Assembly (NCBI GenBank): GCA_008973525.1
Contig: WACJ01000289.1
Span: 248,001 to 312,000, forward strand
Length of the DNA: 64,000 nt
Direction: 5' to 3'
Source of the DNA: Stenopsyche tienmushanensis
Taxonomy: Eukaryota > Arthropoda > Insecta > Trichoptera > Stenopsychidae
The first letter of the stretch is position 1, and every line of letters begins with the position of its first letter. Shown here piece by piece: positions 23,301-36,414 of the stretch. Below the pieces are notes generated by a model. The model saw only the letters and a program-made list of their open reading frames with translations, was not told where the DNA came from and did no database searches. Made by a program: the position numbers and the translations under genes.

Positions 23301-25012
23301 AAGAAATATATTATCATTGTAATAAAAAAACATTTTTTTTGATCAATTATTTTGATTAAAATACCATTAATAATTGTGTGTTTTTTTAGCAAATCAGATT
23401 TATGTATTTGCGTATTAATTTATGCAAAGACCGGTATTACAAATATTTCTTGATAGTCCTTAAAATATCTTAAAAGCCAGCTCTAAATCTTAAAAGCATT
23501 GAAAAAAGATACGTAAAATTAGAAACATATATTAAAAAAAAAAAATTATAAAAAATATCTAAATGTCAAATGTCCACCACCATGAGCTATGTTATTAAAT
23601 ACATTTTAAATAGCTTTATCGAATTACAAATTAAATCAAGTAATTTGTCTACATGCTACTACTTTCGCGTACGAATATTTTTAAATTTAATTTTAAATTA
23701 TTTATTTAATTATGACCATTACAAAACTATGACAAATAAAATCAAAAAATTACAAAACCATAAGCGAGTTCCATTTAAAATCGAGACTAAAACCACTTTC
23801 CATTTCCGCGCTAAATACAGTGTTTGTCCTATGTACCATAATTATTAAAAATGAATGATAAATGATGATCGATAACACCTCGCACGATTTATACGGGCAA
23901 GGAGCATTTTTTTGACGTCGCCGATTTAAATTATCAATTATGATGGAATTAATTATTTTTTCGATAGCATAATAGCAGTCATTACGTCGGTGCTCACTTT
24001 ATCAGCTAAATTCGCATTATTTACATACATAAATATATAATGGTGTTTCGCAATAAATTCTCACTCGTGTGTTCTCTATTATCCACGATGTGATATTTTT
24101 TCAATTCCTGCATATTTTACATTCATCTCGGCAATGTTTTCCACTATCAGATCATACGCGCTCTCCGAAGGTTCGGAAGGCCTTCAATCGTGACCCTCGG
24201 AAGATTCCTTGTCGATTCATTTCCAGCATCGCAATAATTGCATGACAATTACTCAAACGGAGATATCATCGCTCGCTCAGAGCAAATCGACCCAGGCTTA
24301 TATTTTTTATGAGGACACGATCGTGCTTTGTGTATTGATCGGCGAAAAAAAAATCAACAATGGTTTTAGATGCTAAAACGCCGACGATTGCGGTAATTGG
24401 GTGTATATTTTCCATGGACCAAACCTTCAGTATAATAGTCAAATATTTTCTTATCTTCTTTATATGATACGGTTATTAAGTCTGACTATGTTATTATGTG
24501 CAATTAATGAATTAAACATTTAATTACAATAACTGAAAAGTAGCCACAGTTATCGACCTTTGCGTATTTATAGCGCTACGAAAAATGCACCATGAAAATC
24601 GCACGATAAGTTTTCCTGGTTATTAAAAATATAAAACAAATAGCATTAATTTTAGTTCCGTATTTTAAGCTTTAAATTAGCATTCGAGCTAGGAGAGAGT
24701 TGTTGCACTCATTTTTTTAAATACAGACGATTATATAATATTTTTGCATTTCATGACACCGACTATTATATTATTGATCACTGGAGAAATATATTATTTG
24801 ATAACTTATAAATATTTCATCAATAAAAAATATGGTTTTTGAAATTCTCTATGATTTTAACATATAATTTAACTACTTTATTTTATTTATCAATTCGTCT
24901 ACGCTAGACTCAGACCAACAAGTTCTCAATTATTGAATACCTTATACACTGGACTTTAGACCTTTTTGATATCAAATTTAAAAAATAAGAAAAAACGTGG
25001 ATTTTAAACACC
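20308..25012. other. Intron DNA, no gene recognised
   Basis: Long AT-rich stretch. At about 22330-22500 a GC-richer patch (around CAGCAACTCTACCCCACTTA) may be a repeat fragment. Open frames of 60-92 codons here have no recognisable content. From 23280 to 23560 the DNA is very A/T-rich. Confidence 0.5.
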
Positions 25013-25770
25013 CGTAAACCGTTATTTTTACCGGAATAAAACTGGAACTGAACCGATTCGAAAATATTGTTTTTTTTTCGGTTCACCGTTTTATACAGAC
25101 ATTGTTTGAATGTATTCATCTAATAATACTGTAATCTTTACTATATGTTCATCCTGTTAATTAATTTAGTAAATCAGGTAATATTGTTATCAACCCAAAT
25201 TCCTGCTTGAAATCTTAAGTCATTATTATGTATATTGTTTAAATTATCTCTTCTTATATATTTGCTATATACCCAGACTGGGACATCCAGATTTAAATTT
25301 GTTTCTTTATATTATGTACTTCAATCTGGGACTCCAAAACTTTTAGTCAATAAGCATCAAATCAATATCCTTTCGTTTAATAAATTATAATATTGTATAA
25401 TTTTAGTTCTAAATATTATACCTTCAATCAACTATTTATATTATATTTGTAGTCTACATGATAACTCTTAAATTGTAGATATTTTTAAGTATGTAAATTC
25501 ATTACTCCTACATATAAGCAAAAATAGAAAAATTTAATACATTAACTTACGAATTATCGATAATTAAAGAGAGTAAATTCGACAATATTATTCATTTAGA
25601 ATACTTATTATAAAATATGGAATAAGATATTCTAAATTATGCTAGAAAATAAGTTTTTGATGTAAATGAAAGCATTAAAAAAAAACAGAAATTAGTCTCC
25701 CGGAATTGAACCGAAAACCGGTAAAACCATTAAATTTCCCGGAACAAAACCGTAACCGAACTGAACTGAT
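25013..25770 (-). mobile_element. MITE-like element with GGTTCGGTTC-rich ends, copy B
   Basis: Begins near CCGTAAACCGTTATTTTTAC and GAACTGAACCGATTCG, and ends near GAACCGAAAACCGGTAAAAC and ACCGAACTGAACTG. Its middle (CTGGGACTCCAAAACTTTTA to about 25460) is the reverse complement of copy A at 3256-3400. It is longer than copy A, and no coding region is seen. Confidence 0.55.
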
Positions 25771-25915
25771 AAAACATTACTTATATAATTTAAATAGATT
25801 TTATTCAACTTGATCAAAATATTCAGACATAATAAACAGCATATAAACAAATACAAACAAATATTATGAGGGTTGAAACAGGTTGTATATATGCTTGTTT
25901 ACAAAAGTTTATAAA

Positions 25916-25937
25916 TATATACATATATATATATATC
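25916..25937. repeat. (TA)n microsatellite
   Basis: A short near-perfect run of TA dinucleotides with one C interruption. Confidence 0.8.
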
Positions 25938-25984
25938 GATGCAATATCATATTTCGTGAAAATTTGGAATCTATATTTTCCAAA

Positions 25985-26355
25985 TGCACTCAAACTTCTT
26001 TTTATGCGACTTTTTTTGTGCGATTTTGATGTTATGCGGTTTTTTTTAAAGCATATTCATATTTTTGTAGTGCGTGTCTGGCATTTGAGATGCCAGATGT
26101 CAAACATCCTTAAAATTTTACCAATGATGCAAGACGTCCTTTAAATGTTACCAAAAATGTTATTTTTTAATTGCCTTATTGTTTTCTGTTTTTTTAAAAA
26201 CTTTTTTTATGCGATTTTGGATATATTTTATATATCTCTTTCAAAGTTATGCGGTTTTTAAAGTTCATGGAACGCATCTTCACTTTTCTATGTAAGTCAT
26301 AGATTTTTTTGTGCGATTTTCTGCGGAACATCGCACAAAAAAAGGTTTAAGTGTA
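25985..26355 (+). mobile_element. MITE, 'CGCACAAAAA' family, copy 2 (best ends)
   Basis: The left end GCACTCAAACTTCTTTTTATGCG and the right end CGCACAAAAAAAGGTTTAAG followed by TGTA are inverted copies. Inside are repeated ATGCGATTTT and GTTATGCGGTTTTT units. No coding capacity. Comparing it with copies 1 and 3 defines a family of about 350-370 bp. Confidence 0.65.
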
Positions 26356-29300
26356 TGTGACATCATCATTTTATGCAGAATTTGTTAGTTTTTTAGTTTT
26401 CTTAGTTTTACGTAGTTACTACGTTTTTCTACTAGTTATTTAGCTTACTTTACTTGGTTTTCCAAGATGGAATCTCAGGTGGGATTTCTTTTAAATGCCA
26501 CATCCAGAATATTTTCGTTATAACAATCTGAATAAAATTCTACTGATATTATTTGTGCAAAATTCATACCTAATTTTTGACAGTATTGGTCCCATATTGA
26601 AAATTATCAAAAACTCAGAATCATTTTTTTCCTTGTCGTGAATATGGCGAAATTAATTCGCTAAAGGCTTGTATGCACTTCATTTTCAAATAAAAATATG
26701 TTCAAATAATTAAAAAAGCTTTTTTTAATTTGTTTTAATGCTTATGATGAATTCAATGAATAGATTACTATCTAATTTGTTAGTTTAAAATATATTCGTG
26801 CATTTGTGATCATGGCTTTTAATGCTTATATGCTAACGTGCTTGCGGGCCATAAAAGAGTCACATTATTTTTTTCGATACCTGTATAATTTTTAGACTGC
26901 AGAATCCTCAGTCTTATTGTACCTTGCTAAAAAAATGGACTCTAAATTATAAAATTAAATACTTATTGCAAATGAAACTCTATTTAAAGCCGTTTGGTTC
27001 CATATTAGAGGATTTTTTTAAAGAATTATAATGCACGAATATAATGCTATTCATCGATGATTACCAATTAATTATTTTTTGTGGGGCTTTTAAAACATAA
27101 ATTTAGAGGGAAAACCGTCTCAATAATATGTGAACGATGGAAATTTGTTGAATATATATAGATTCTCAAGAATCAATTTTATGATTTTCTAGGAAGCAAT
27201 CAGATTGATCTTGTATTTAAACTGTTATAGGGTGTTTTTTAAATCGCACAAAAACACAAATATTAAATAGAAAAATAGATTGCCAATCAATATTCACAAT
27301 CTATTTCATTAAAACTGCATTAACACATTAAAGCTCGCGGTCATACTTAAAATCACATCCTCAATTTTCTAATTGAGAATCGAATAAAGCCATTGTCATT
27401 TATGACATTTGATTTAATGGACTTTTAAAAATGCAATTAAGATCTAATGCATTTTTTTAAACGAAAGTCCTTCATTCAAAAGTCCACGCCTATTGAGTGC
27501 GTTCATTAAACTCAAGCAACATTTTGCGGAAAAATAAGTGGATATTTTTTGACTTTTCCGGGTTTTGACCCGAACAAGGCTTTTGCAAGGCTGTATGAAC
27601 AGAAGCTGCAATAATAGCCAAAGGGCATATGATGTGAAAAATATTTTTCAACCAGTGTGATTTATGACCGCCCCATCCGATTGTTTCCAAATGGAAACAA
27701 TTCGTGTATGTGTGTAATTAACGATCCTTTTCAAAAAGTATCATGGCATTCTTGGCAAGATTTTTTGCATTCATCGGTAGGTATCATTACGCCAGAATGT
27801 AATGGTGTGACTACATAGTAATTGTATGGGAACAATTGCATTATGTAAGTAACCGATTCCGCGGAACAATGATGTTCGTACTTTTTTAGCCGTGAGCCAT
27901 TTTTTTGTGTCTCTTCGAAAAAAGTTTATGGGATCATCCACGGCTTAAATGGTTGGCATTTTAGATAATTAAAAAAATGAGGATACCCCAAAATTATAGA
28001 GATCGGAAAAGTACGACAGCTCTCGAGGCATATTTTTTCCGCTTATCTTGTATGGCAATTTGAGCGGCAAATAAACTGCGATTTAAATTAATGGGTTATT
28101 CCTAGCATATTCCAGGACTCATTTATAGTAATGCATATATAATTGGCCTATTTATTGAAGTTCTTAGAAGAATTATGTTTTTGAAGACGTCAAACGCATG
28201 GTGAAAATGAGTCAAGAGCCCGCAATAAAAACTCATATTTTATTGAAAATAAAGCCTTCGAATCTAACTGTGTTTATGTCAGCCTCTCATAATATTAACA
28301 CTTCTATTAAATATTAACGCGTTAATAGCCATTTAAACATATTTACGACCAATTCTCGAAATAATAATGTTGGCGCCGTTGTGGGTTGTAATATTTTTTA
28401 ATTAGTGCATTCGTATTTAAAGATCGTGTTTTGATGATCTGCAGGTTGTGTGACCTATAATCACGATTTTGATGACCTCAAATGGCAGCTTAAAAAAATC
28501 TTAAATAGTATAATAAATATGCGACGTTATGAAATGCACGAGCGTCATAGCAGAAAAATATTTCATCACGACGAAAATGTATTTCAGCGCACTGAGGGTT
28601 AAGATATTGTATCGGAATGAGACCACGTTAATCAATTATAAATGTGGCCTTATTTCTGCATTGATTATTTGTCGATTTAATAATTAATATGAATACAAAT
28701 TAGTCGACCCACACACGTTTTCATCTGGTACATATACATAATGCATTTCCAATTAAATGGATGGTATTGTAATGTAATTTATCAATACTACAATGCTATG
28801 CTTTAACAATGGATTATTTGAACGAATGGAAGCAATTCGAGCCACAGTTTCAAGTCATTCGTTAAGTTTTTCAATATATGAACAATTGTCAAAGTGGCAT
28901 AGAAGTGGGTCAAGGAGTGAAACAGCAATGACTATTGTCCCATTGAGTTTTTCACAATATTTAGCGCAATCGAGAGATTAAATCTATTTACCCGAAATAT
29001 CGTCGTTTTCGTGTTTTTAAAAAAATTGGACGTCCGATGTTGACAACATTTTGTTAATGACTGGGTATTATTTCTCTTCCCATTGTTTCCAGCGAAATTT
29101 TCATAGGATTTCGCACTATCTTATTTCACATAAAATACGTGCTTAACACGCTCGAGATTGTACAATAAAAACGATAGCGTTTAAGGAGCTTAAGGATGAA
29201 TTTCCAATTGTGAAAATCCAGATAAAAATGTCAGAGGAAACATTAATTCAGCTTATGCGTTATAATTATTCATGTTTTTGCATGTTTCCATTGTCGCTAA

Positions 29301-31686
29301 TGCTTCTTAAGACAAAATTGAATCCGGATTCTAAGAGCTTCAAGTCTTTCGCCTTAAATCATTCGGCCACCTTCTGATCTCAGGCTTCTTAATGTCGTCG
29401 TAAATCATGATCGCTTCAATTGGGGTGTTAAAAATTAATCAATTCTGATTGACTTGATTTATGGCTGGTATTAAGAACTTTTAAAACATGCTTAGATGAG
29501 AAATCGAATGGATCTATTGGATTTAAAATATGGCTAAAACTGTCTTAAACACGTGTTTCGTGTAATTGTGAACGATTTCGAATGTTTCTAAGACTCCGTT
29601 AAACTTTGATCGTTTTTTTTGGCACATCTTTAAAAATTATATACAACAAAAACGATGTAATATTTATTTTATAGTACTATTGAATATTATTATTATGGTA
29701 ATATATTTCATTTGAATATTATTGAAATTGACCTAACTCAGGTGAATGAGCTTATAAATACATGTCGAAGATATTATGGATATAATGTCGTTGATAACAG
29801 TGTTAAATGTCATTTAATTGTTTATTAGTTAGCAAATAATTAATTGAACAGTACAAAAAACATTGCAATACGATGATTTTGTTCAAAAATCATTGAAATA
29901 ATCCCTAGAAAATGAATGGGAAGCTCAACAATAATCTGGAACAGCGATTAGCCACATGAATGTAAGTACCTACTCAGATCATGATTTGAACTGATATGAC
30001 TGCCGAAAATTGCTATTCGCTAGTGTTATTTAAATAAGAATTTAAAATAAATCCACAAATACACCGTTTGTTATATGTTATAAAATATGTTCATACTGTG
30101 AGCATGTAAGCAATTTACTAACAGACTATGAACATTTCAATAAGTCTTAGCACTGTCGCATAGATTCCGTGAAAATGAAGATTTTTCAAAAAAAAGTATT
30201 TCTGACCAAATTTTGACACAGAAGTAGTTTTCATATTAAATAGATCTGAATATATTGTAACTAGACTTCTCCATTCAAAATATTATAAAAGCTAGTATTT
30301 ATTAAAAAAATCATAATCTTAACCAGAAACAGCCATATTGAAAAAGTATTTGAATTCAAAACACAAATATTTTATAATGTTGGCTATATTATGGTGCTTT
30401 ATATAGGTAACACTTGGTCTGGCGGATTTTGTATAAATTACCTTAAAATACAATGAGAAAATTAGATTATAATCGTTTGAAAAATTATAAAATTCAGAAG
30501 ATCATTATGCAATTTGTCATTTAAGGAGAAAATACAAAGATGTCAGCATAACGACGATTGCATGTGTATTGAAATTGATTTTGTGGGAAAATTTACCATA
30601 TACCCCATTGTTTTGCATTGAATAAGAACTCGATGACTCACAAAGATGTCCTTAACATCTTTAGCCACATGTGCATGCTAACAATGGCTGAAAATCATTT
30701 TCTACACTAAACGATAGCAATTCGACATGTCGTCAATGGAAGCACATGTGCGTCGTATTTGTTTGGCATGAGGTACACGACCTCAACATTCGGACATCTC
30801 TGATGCCATAAAGATTATACTCAATGCGAACACATTAAAGGTGAAGTCATAAAATTAATCGTAAAGGCCTTCAAGGGCTTCCTAATGCGGGTGTATTTTT
30901 ACGAGTCGTCCACTCTTAAGACGAAAGTCGTCCTTCAAACACTTGATGGATCGACTAATTAAATAACTTCTTCGGCAAGCATTTTTTTGTTGCAGAATCT
31001 CGTGACGGACGATAATCATGCGAATGTCCATTAATTGTCGTTAAGATGCGATTGTATGGTGAGCTTTTAATGAAATCATTTGATTTAATTGAATCAGACA
31101 AATCGCAAGAAATCACGATCTACGGTAGCAATTTTGTACGATTTTTTTGCGATCGGGTCAATGCTTGTTTCGTGGCGTTTGTTATGAAATATTAAAGATC
31201 ACGAGGTGAAGATTTATATCGACAAATTGCAGTATAAATGTTTGAGCAGTCTTATAAGGATGTTGAAATATTTTTTCATCCTGCGAACTTCAAACTACAT
31301 TACTCATAAGCCACACTTAATTGCTTGTTATTAATCTGTATTCAAGCGTCATATGAATGCATGGATGTATTTTGAAATATAGCAAAATTTAATTATGTGT
31401 ATTAAGTTGTGTGAAAAATTAAAATAATTACATGAATAATTGTCGATTACAACGACTGTTGATTTGCTAAACGTTCGAATTGACTCCATCAATTATTATT
31501 GATCTTGCAATTATGTCACTAAATTGACGTATCTAATTGAAATCACTCAACAATTCATATTAGGTGAAAGTCCAAGGTTTATAATTGCTGCATGTCTAAC
31601 GCAATGATCTGGGTCACATGTGGATGATCGATTAAATGGTTCAAGAAAATTATCCAAGGAACCTTTTACGAATTTTATAACATAAA
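26356..31686. other. Intron DNA, no gene recognised
   Basis: AT-rich throughout. It contains an inverted repeat ATTGTTTCCAAATGGAAACA (27680-27701, 10-bp arms). At 30408-30435 lies GGTAACACTTGGTCTGGCGG, a motif repeated at 50121. Open frames of 62-66 codons (27490-27690, 28793-28981) are not recognisable. Confidence 0.5.
30408..30435 (+). repeat. Short dispersed repeat, copy 1
   Basis: GGTAACACTTGGTCTGGCG followed by GATTTT. The same 19 bases, then TATTTT, occur at 50121-50146. The extent beyond this core is unclear; it is probably the end of a transposable element. Confidence 0.4.
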
Positions 31687-32059
31687 ATGCACAAAAAAAG
31701 CTATGACTTACATAGAAAAAATGAAGATGCGTTCCATGGATTTTAAAAAGAGTATAACTTTGAAAAAGCTATATAAAACATATCCAAAATCGTACTAGAG
31801 AAATACTAATTATTTTAATTACAAACTGTCATCGCTGTATGATGATTTTTGTTGCGATTTTCAATATGGCTCAAAATCGCTCTTTTCTTTGGAATAAATA
31901 GTATACCCAGTGTTAATGTCATCATTGTTCTATGTAGATTTTCTCTTTCCAACTATATAATTCATAATTAGTAAAGATGTTACTATGGTGAATTTATAAA
32001 AAAATTGCTTTAAAAAAACCGCATAACTTCAAAATCGCACAAAAAGAGATTCGAGTGTA
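31687..32059 (-). mobile_element. MITE, 'CGCACAAAAA' family, copy 3
   Basis: The reverse orientation of copy 2. ATGCACAAAAAAAGCTATGA and ATGCGTTCCATGGATTTTAA match the right part of copy 2. The right edge AATCGCACAAAAAGAGATTC and GAGTGTA matches its left end inverted. It lacks the outermost bases on the left. Confidence 0.6.
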
Positions 32060-32062
32060 TTA

Positions 32063-33269
32063 CTCATAGTTACCTATCCCCAGGAAAATTTCCTATGGTT
32101 ATGGATATAATTGGACGTAGACAGAATAAATTCATACTGAAATAATATTGTACTTTTTTGTAGTAAATGGTAAAAAATAGATATATGTAAAAACGTCAAG
32201 GAATATGCATAAAAAAAACAGAACGACTATTACATATCTTCACACCCATCATGCATTCATAAGAATCTTTTATTTATTCCAATTGCATAGATTTGTCTTG
32301 GATAATCTGCGAAGTGATGACAATATTTATAATAATAGCGACCGCGGAGGCCAAAAAAGTCTTCATTTTTCATTTTAGAAAGTTCAAGGCTCCTTCTTGT
32401 CGCAACGGCCATAAATACTATTACATGGCTTATAGAGGTCACGATCAAAATATTCGTATCTTGTGCGATGAAATGCATTTTTTTTCGCACGGGAAAAAAT
32501 CGTCATATATCGCAAATGGAACAAGAACATGTGGAGTCCGACATAAATATCACACCCACACGTTCTCAAAAGTTGCGGACCGGCATACGAATTTCACTTG
32601 TGATGTCATCGCGAAAATTCATTGATGATGATCTATGATTTACATGGCGGTCGATTATGTCATTATTTCAATTCGGCTGTTACCCTACTAATCGATCCAA
32701 ATTGCTGTGCATTCGGTGAATGATTCGTGCAAATGAAGAGTGTTAAGTTTGTTATGAAATTTCTGACGTTTTCGAGGAGAGCAAGTTATTGTTTTTTCCG
32801 CTACTCGTTTTTCAGTTCACTGACTATTAATCATTCTAAACTGCTATTTTTAATGCAAGCAATATATTTACTGTCAGTGTAGGAATATATTTTCATTTTA
32901 ATATGGCAAACGCGATGGATTTGTCAAAGAGTTTTCGATTAATTTCCTGTTACATTTTGAACATATGTCTTACATTGGTATAGATCTTTAAGAATGATTT
33001 TTTTTCAATATTTTAGGCATTCTTTCCTAATCATTTGTATTTCTTTATTATTATTTTTTAAAATTCTAAGTAGATCATTCAGTTCAGTTAAACACATTCA
33101 TTCATAGAATTTTTATAATGTCAAAATAATAATTATTTTTAAACATATAGTCGCTTTCCAAATTTGTTGGTACATTGATTTTTTTTCCATTCCATGGCTT
33201 GAACTTTATTTTAGACCCTTTTAAATAAGCGTTCAATAATATTTGTTCAACGTTAATGACAACATATAT
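32063..33269. other. Intron DNA, no gene recognised
   Basis: AT-rich, with a somewhat GC-richer patch at 32290-32640. An open frame of 110 codons there on the plus strand overlaps two open frames on the opposite strand. I do not regard it as a gene. Confidence 0.4.
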
Positions 33270-33345
33270 CAGTATTCCCCAACCTTTTTACACCTGCAGA
33301 TCGGTAAAAAAAAGGAAACATTTTTGCGGACCACAAGTACTAAAA
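33270..33345 (+). mobile_element. hAT-like transposon end
   Basis: CAGTATTCCCCAACCTTTTT, then GCAGATCGG and TTTTTGCGGACCAC, follows the common hAT end pattern (CAGtggTCCCCAACCTTTTT, then a GCGGACC block). No matching partner end was identified. Confidence 0.5.
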
Positions 33346-35906
33346 TAAAACTGGTTATTTATTTAATATTATATTCTGACAAATGGACAAAACTATATTT
33401 AACAAATATCAATAGATATTTTTCAATAAATTAATGCAAAACCTGCTGTTGCATCTTTGCTAATATATTGGATATTCTTGGCTGCATTGTGATTGTTTCG
33501 ATTTTATTAAGAACATGGACAAATCGACCTAAATTAATAGAAGTGAAAATCCATCAATAATTTTAAACAGCAAGTAATCATAAAAAAAAACAAGGATTTG
33601 CTCTGATCATGATTTAAATCCCACTAATTGCATTTTGTTCTCATTTACAAGCCAAAATGTGAAAATTGTCGCACAAATATACCGCCAAATATGTTTTGAT
33701 TATAATCTTGAAAATTCGAAAATGTCAGGATAAATGAATTAAAATTATATCATCGAGAATATTTCTTGCTTAATTTGAAAGCAATGATAGTCTTTGAATT
33801 CAACAAATCTGAATCTCATGGACTTCTCTATTTGAAGCATTTTAGAGGCCAAGGTGTCTTCTAAAAATAACAGATTATGGATAGCTTGAAGGCAAATCTT
33901 CAATGAAAATGGAATCGTATTCTGACTGTGCAGCATGCGACAAGTTTATCAACGTAAAACACAAATATTTGAATTTAAAATTTTGATAATGACTATTAGA
34001 TTGCTCGCAGGCCAATAAAAATACGTCTTGCTTTTTGTTATTCGGCTTTGTGACGTACATATTTATATGATTACAATACCTAACCGATTGTAAATTTTGT
34101 ATTTCATGGCTTCATATATTTCGACGCAAATCGAAAGTAAAAACGCCGTTATTCAGATGATATTAAACGTTTTGTGAGTCACGCTCGACACCAATGTAGA
34201 AATGTCGTGAAATCATTAAAACAATATATGACCAGAATGCGTTCATCGCGGACGAAGATTTGCAGCGGGAAAATATACTGTGTACTTCTTTCGACTATTG
34301 TCTGAACTGACACGATCGAATCGACGTATGAGAATGTTCAACAGGTCGGAAAAAATATTGCATTTTTTTATGGAATATAGGCACTGAAATCGTATATTCC
34401 GATGATGGATCGGAAATGTGAGCAGATTTAATAATTTTCACATGAGAACTTTTCATAGTCGCATATAAGCCGGTAAGGCCTTGATCTTTGCCGGAGATAT
34501 AATCTGAACATTTATCAATGCTTAATACCGAAATGCATAAAATCGAAGCCTTGAACCTTGAATCCGTCTCCGATATATTTTCAAAAATCCGCTTTCAGAC
34601 AATGCGATGATCGTAACAGTTTGTTTACACTTTTAAATTTTGAATGTGCATAATGAACTGGGCCGAGATTGGTGAAACGTGCGAATGGAATATTTAAGAC
34701 CTCAAACTGGTAATGTGAGGAAGTCGCAGAAGCGTGCCAAGTACGACCATCATTATCTTCTTATCCACCAGCACTGCCATAATTAGCTTTTGTAACTGTA
34801 CGGCCTAGTGTCTGCAATTGTTTGCCATTTTTTACGAACGTAAAAACACCGGTCGTTAGTGGAAAAATCTTGAATCGACGTAAATTTGCCGCAACGCACG
34901 TTTGCTCCCATCAATTAAGCTGCCGGCGAACGATCATGATTTGTTAGCATTTCATAACGAAATTTCAATAAAACACTTTTCTTCTCGGTGAGAAAAAAAA
35001 TCATTGCTCGTGAAAAATTTATTGCTAAATTTATGCAAATTGGATAAAATTTCTAGACATCATACAGCGCCATTATTTCAATATGAATTCACATAAACTA
35101 CGAATATTGCTTTAATTTTTTTATACCTCAATCAATAAATTAGCAGTTTTTTTTAAAAATATTTTTTAAATAAATTCCATTAAAGCAAATCCCAAGGAAC
35201 CAATAGTACGTATTAATTTCAAAAATTTTCTATTAACACTATGTTAGATTATCAATAGAACGCTTTTTAAAGTGATGATTAAGTTATGGAATCAATTTTT
35301 GAAATATATTTTATAATTGTAAGACTGACTATTTTACAGGTAGCATTTGAATCCCACCAGGAAAAAAAAAATAAGATATAAACGACATAAAATCGTCAAT
35401 TTATTTTTGAATTTGTTCTTCGTTTTTAAAGGATTTATCAGAAATTGTGCTGAAAAAATGATCTTTTAATGTAAAATCACATTAAAATGCTAATAGGGGC
35501 AAAATTTCCCATCTTTCCATTTTTACACCATTGATTGATAAATTTGTATCCGTTTTGTAGGATTTTGTGTCAGTAACATTCTAGTCCAATAGCACTTCAT
35601 TATCTTATCTTAAGTTTTTTTATTACCACATCTGGGTTCTTTTTTAGTCTTTTTAAACTTTCAAATTCATGCAATACCGCAACAATCCAATAGATTTCTC
35701 CCCGTAGGCTTCATAGTTCTATTGTTTGTCCTATTTAAACATGAATGGCATGCAATGACTAAAATGAATTACTTGGTACCATTTTAAAAAAATATAGAAA
35801 CCAATGAAAAAACGAAATGTAACAGTAAAAACAAAGAGCTAAAATATATGCATCATCATAGTAATTATCACATGGTAGTTCGTTTTACCCTCCAAATCAA
35901 ATTATT
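33346..35906. other. Intron DNA, no gene recognised
   Basis: AT-rich, except 34100-34930, which is noticeably GC-richer and has no long frame. That part may be conserved non-coding or regulatory sequence, which only cross-species alignment could show. Confidence 0.4.
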
Positions 35907-35910
35907 TTAA

Positions 35911-36410
35911 CCTTTTCGTTAGTGAGCAAATTTAAAATCGATGAAGTCGTTGATGTCATAATCGCTTTACACCGATTATTTTCTGTCAGCTCCTATCAGC
36001 GTAAGACAATCTTCAATTCGAGGCAGACTCAATTGTAAATAAACACTGTTGATAGCATACAAGATCACGTAATTTATTTACATAAACAATACACAAAAAA
36101 TCGATTAATTTGCTCCTGCTTTAGAAGAAAATGATAATTGGACAAAGACTCATTCAACACGCAGCGAAGAACGGCAAGCGTTCGATAGGACACAATATTC
36201 GGTAATTTCTTTGCGTAAACAAGTCGATAAATTTGGGCTTAACGATCTATACAATCATGCGATGCATGCGAGGAAGCTCTCCGTCTCAGTCTCCCGAACT
36301 GCGCTAAGTTCTCTCTGTCTCTGTCTATCTCCGAGCTTCAATGTGTAAGAGTGCTCTTTCTGAATAGTGGAGGGGGCTACGGAGGGTCTCCGATAGTACT
36401 CCCGTATGGG
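35911..36410 (+). mobile_element. piggyBac-like MITE, copy 3 (full length, 500 bp)
   Basis: Exactly 500 bp between intact TTAA sites at 35907-35910 and 36411-36414, the target duplication of the piggyBac superfamily. It begins CCTTTTCGTTAGTGAGCAAA and ends AGTACTCCCGTATGGG. The outermost CC.../...GG bases are inverted, but the inverted repeat is short. No transposase frame, so it must have been moved in trans. Copies 1 and 2 are deleted relatives. Confidence 0.88.
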
Positions 36411-36414
36411 TTAA

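Noticed and set aside
32293..32625. 110-codon plus-strand frame with a weakly hydrophobic start
   Set aside because: Two open frames on the opposite strand overlap it, no domain is visible, and frames of this length occur elsewhere in the window without support.
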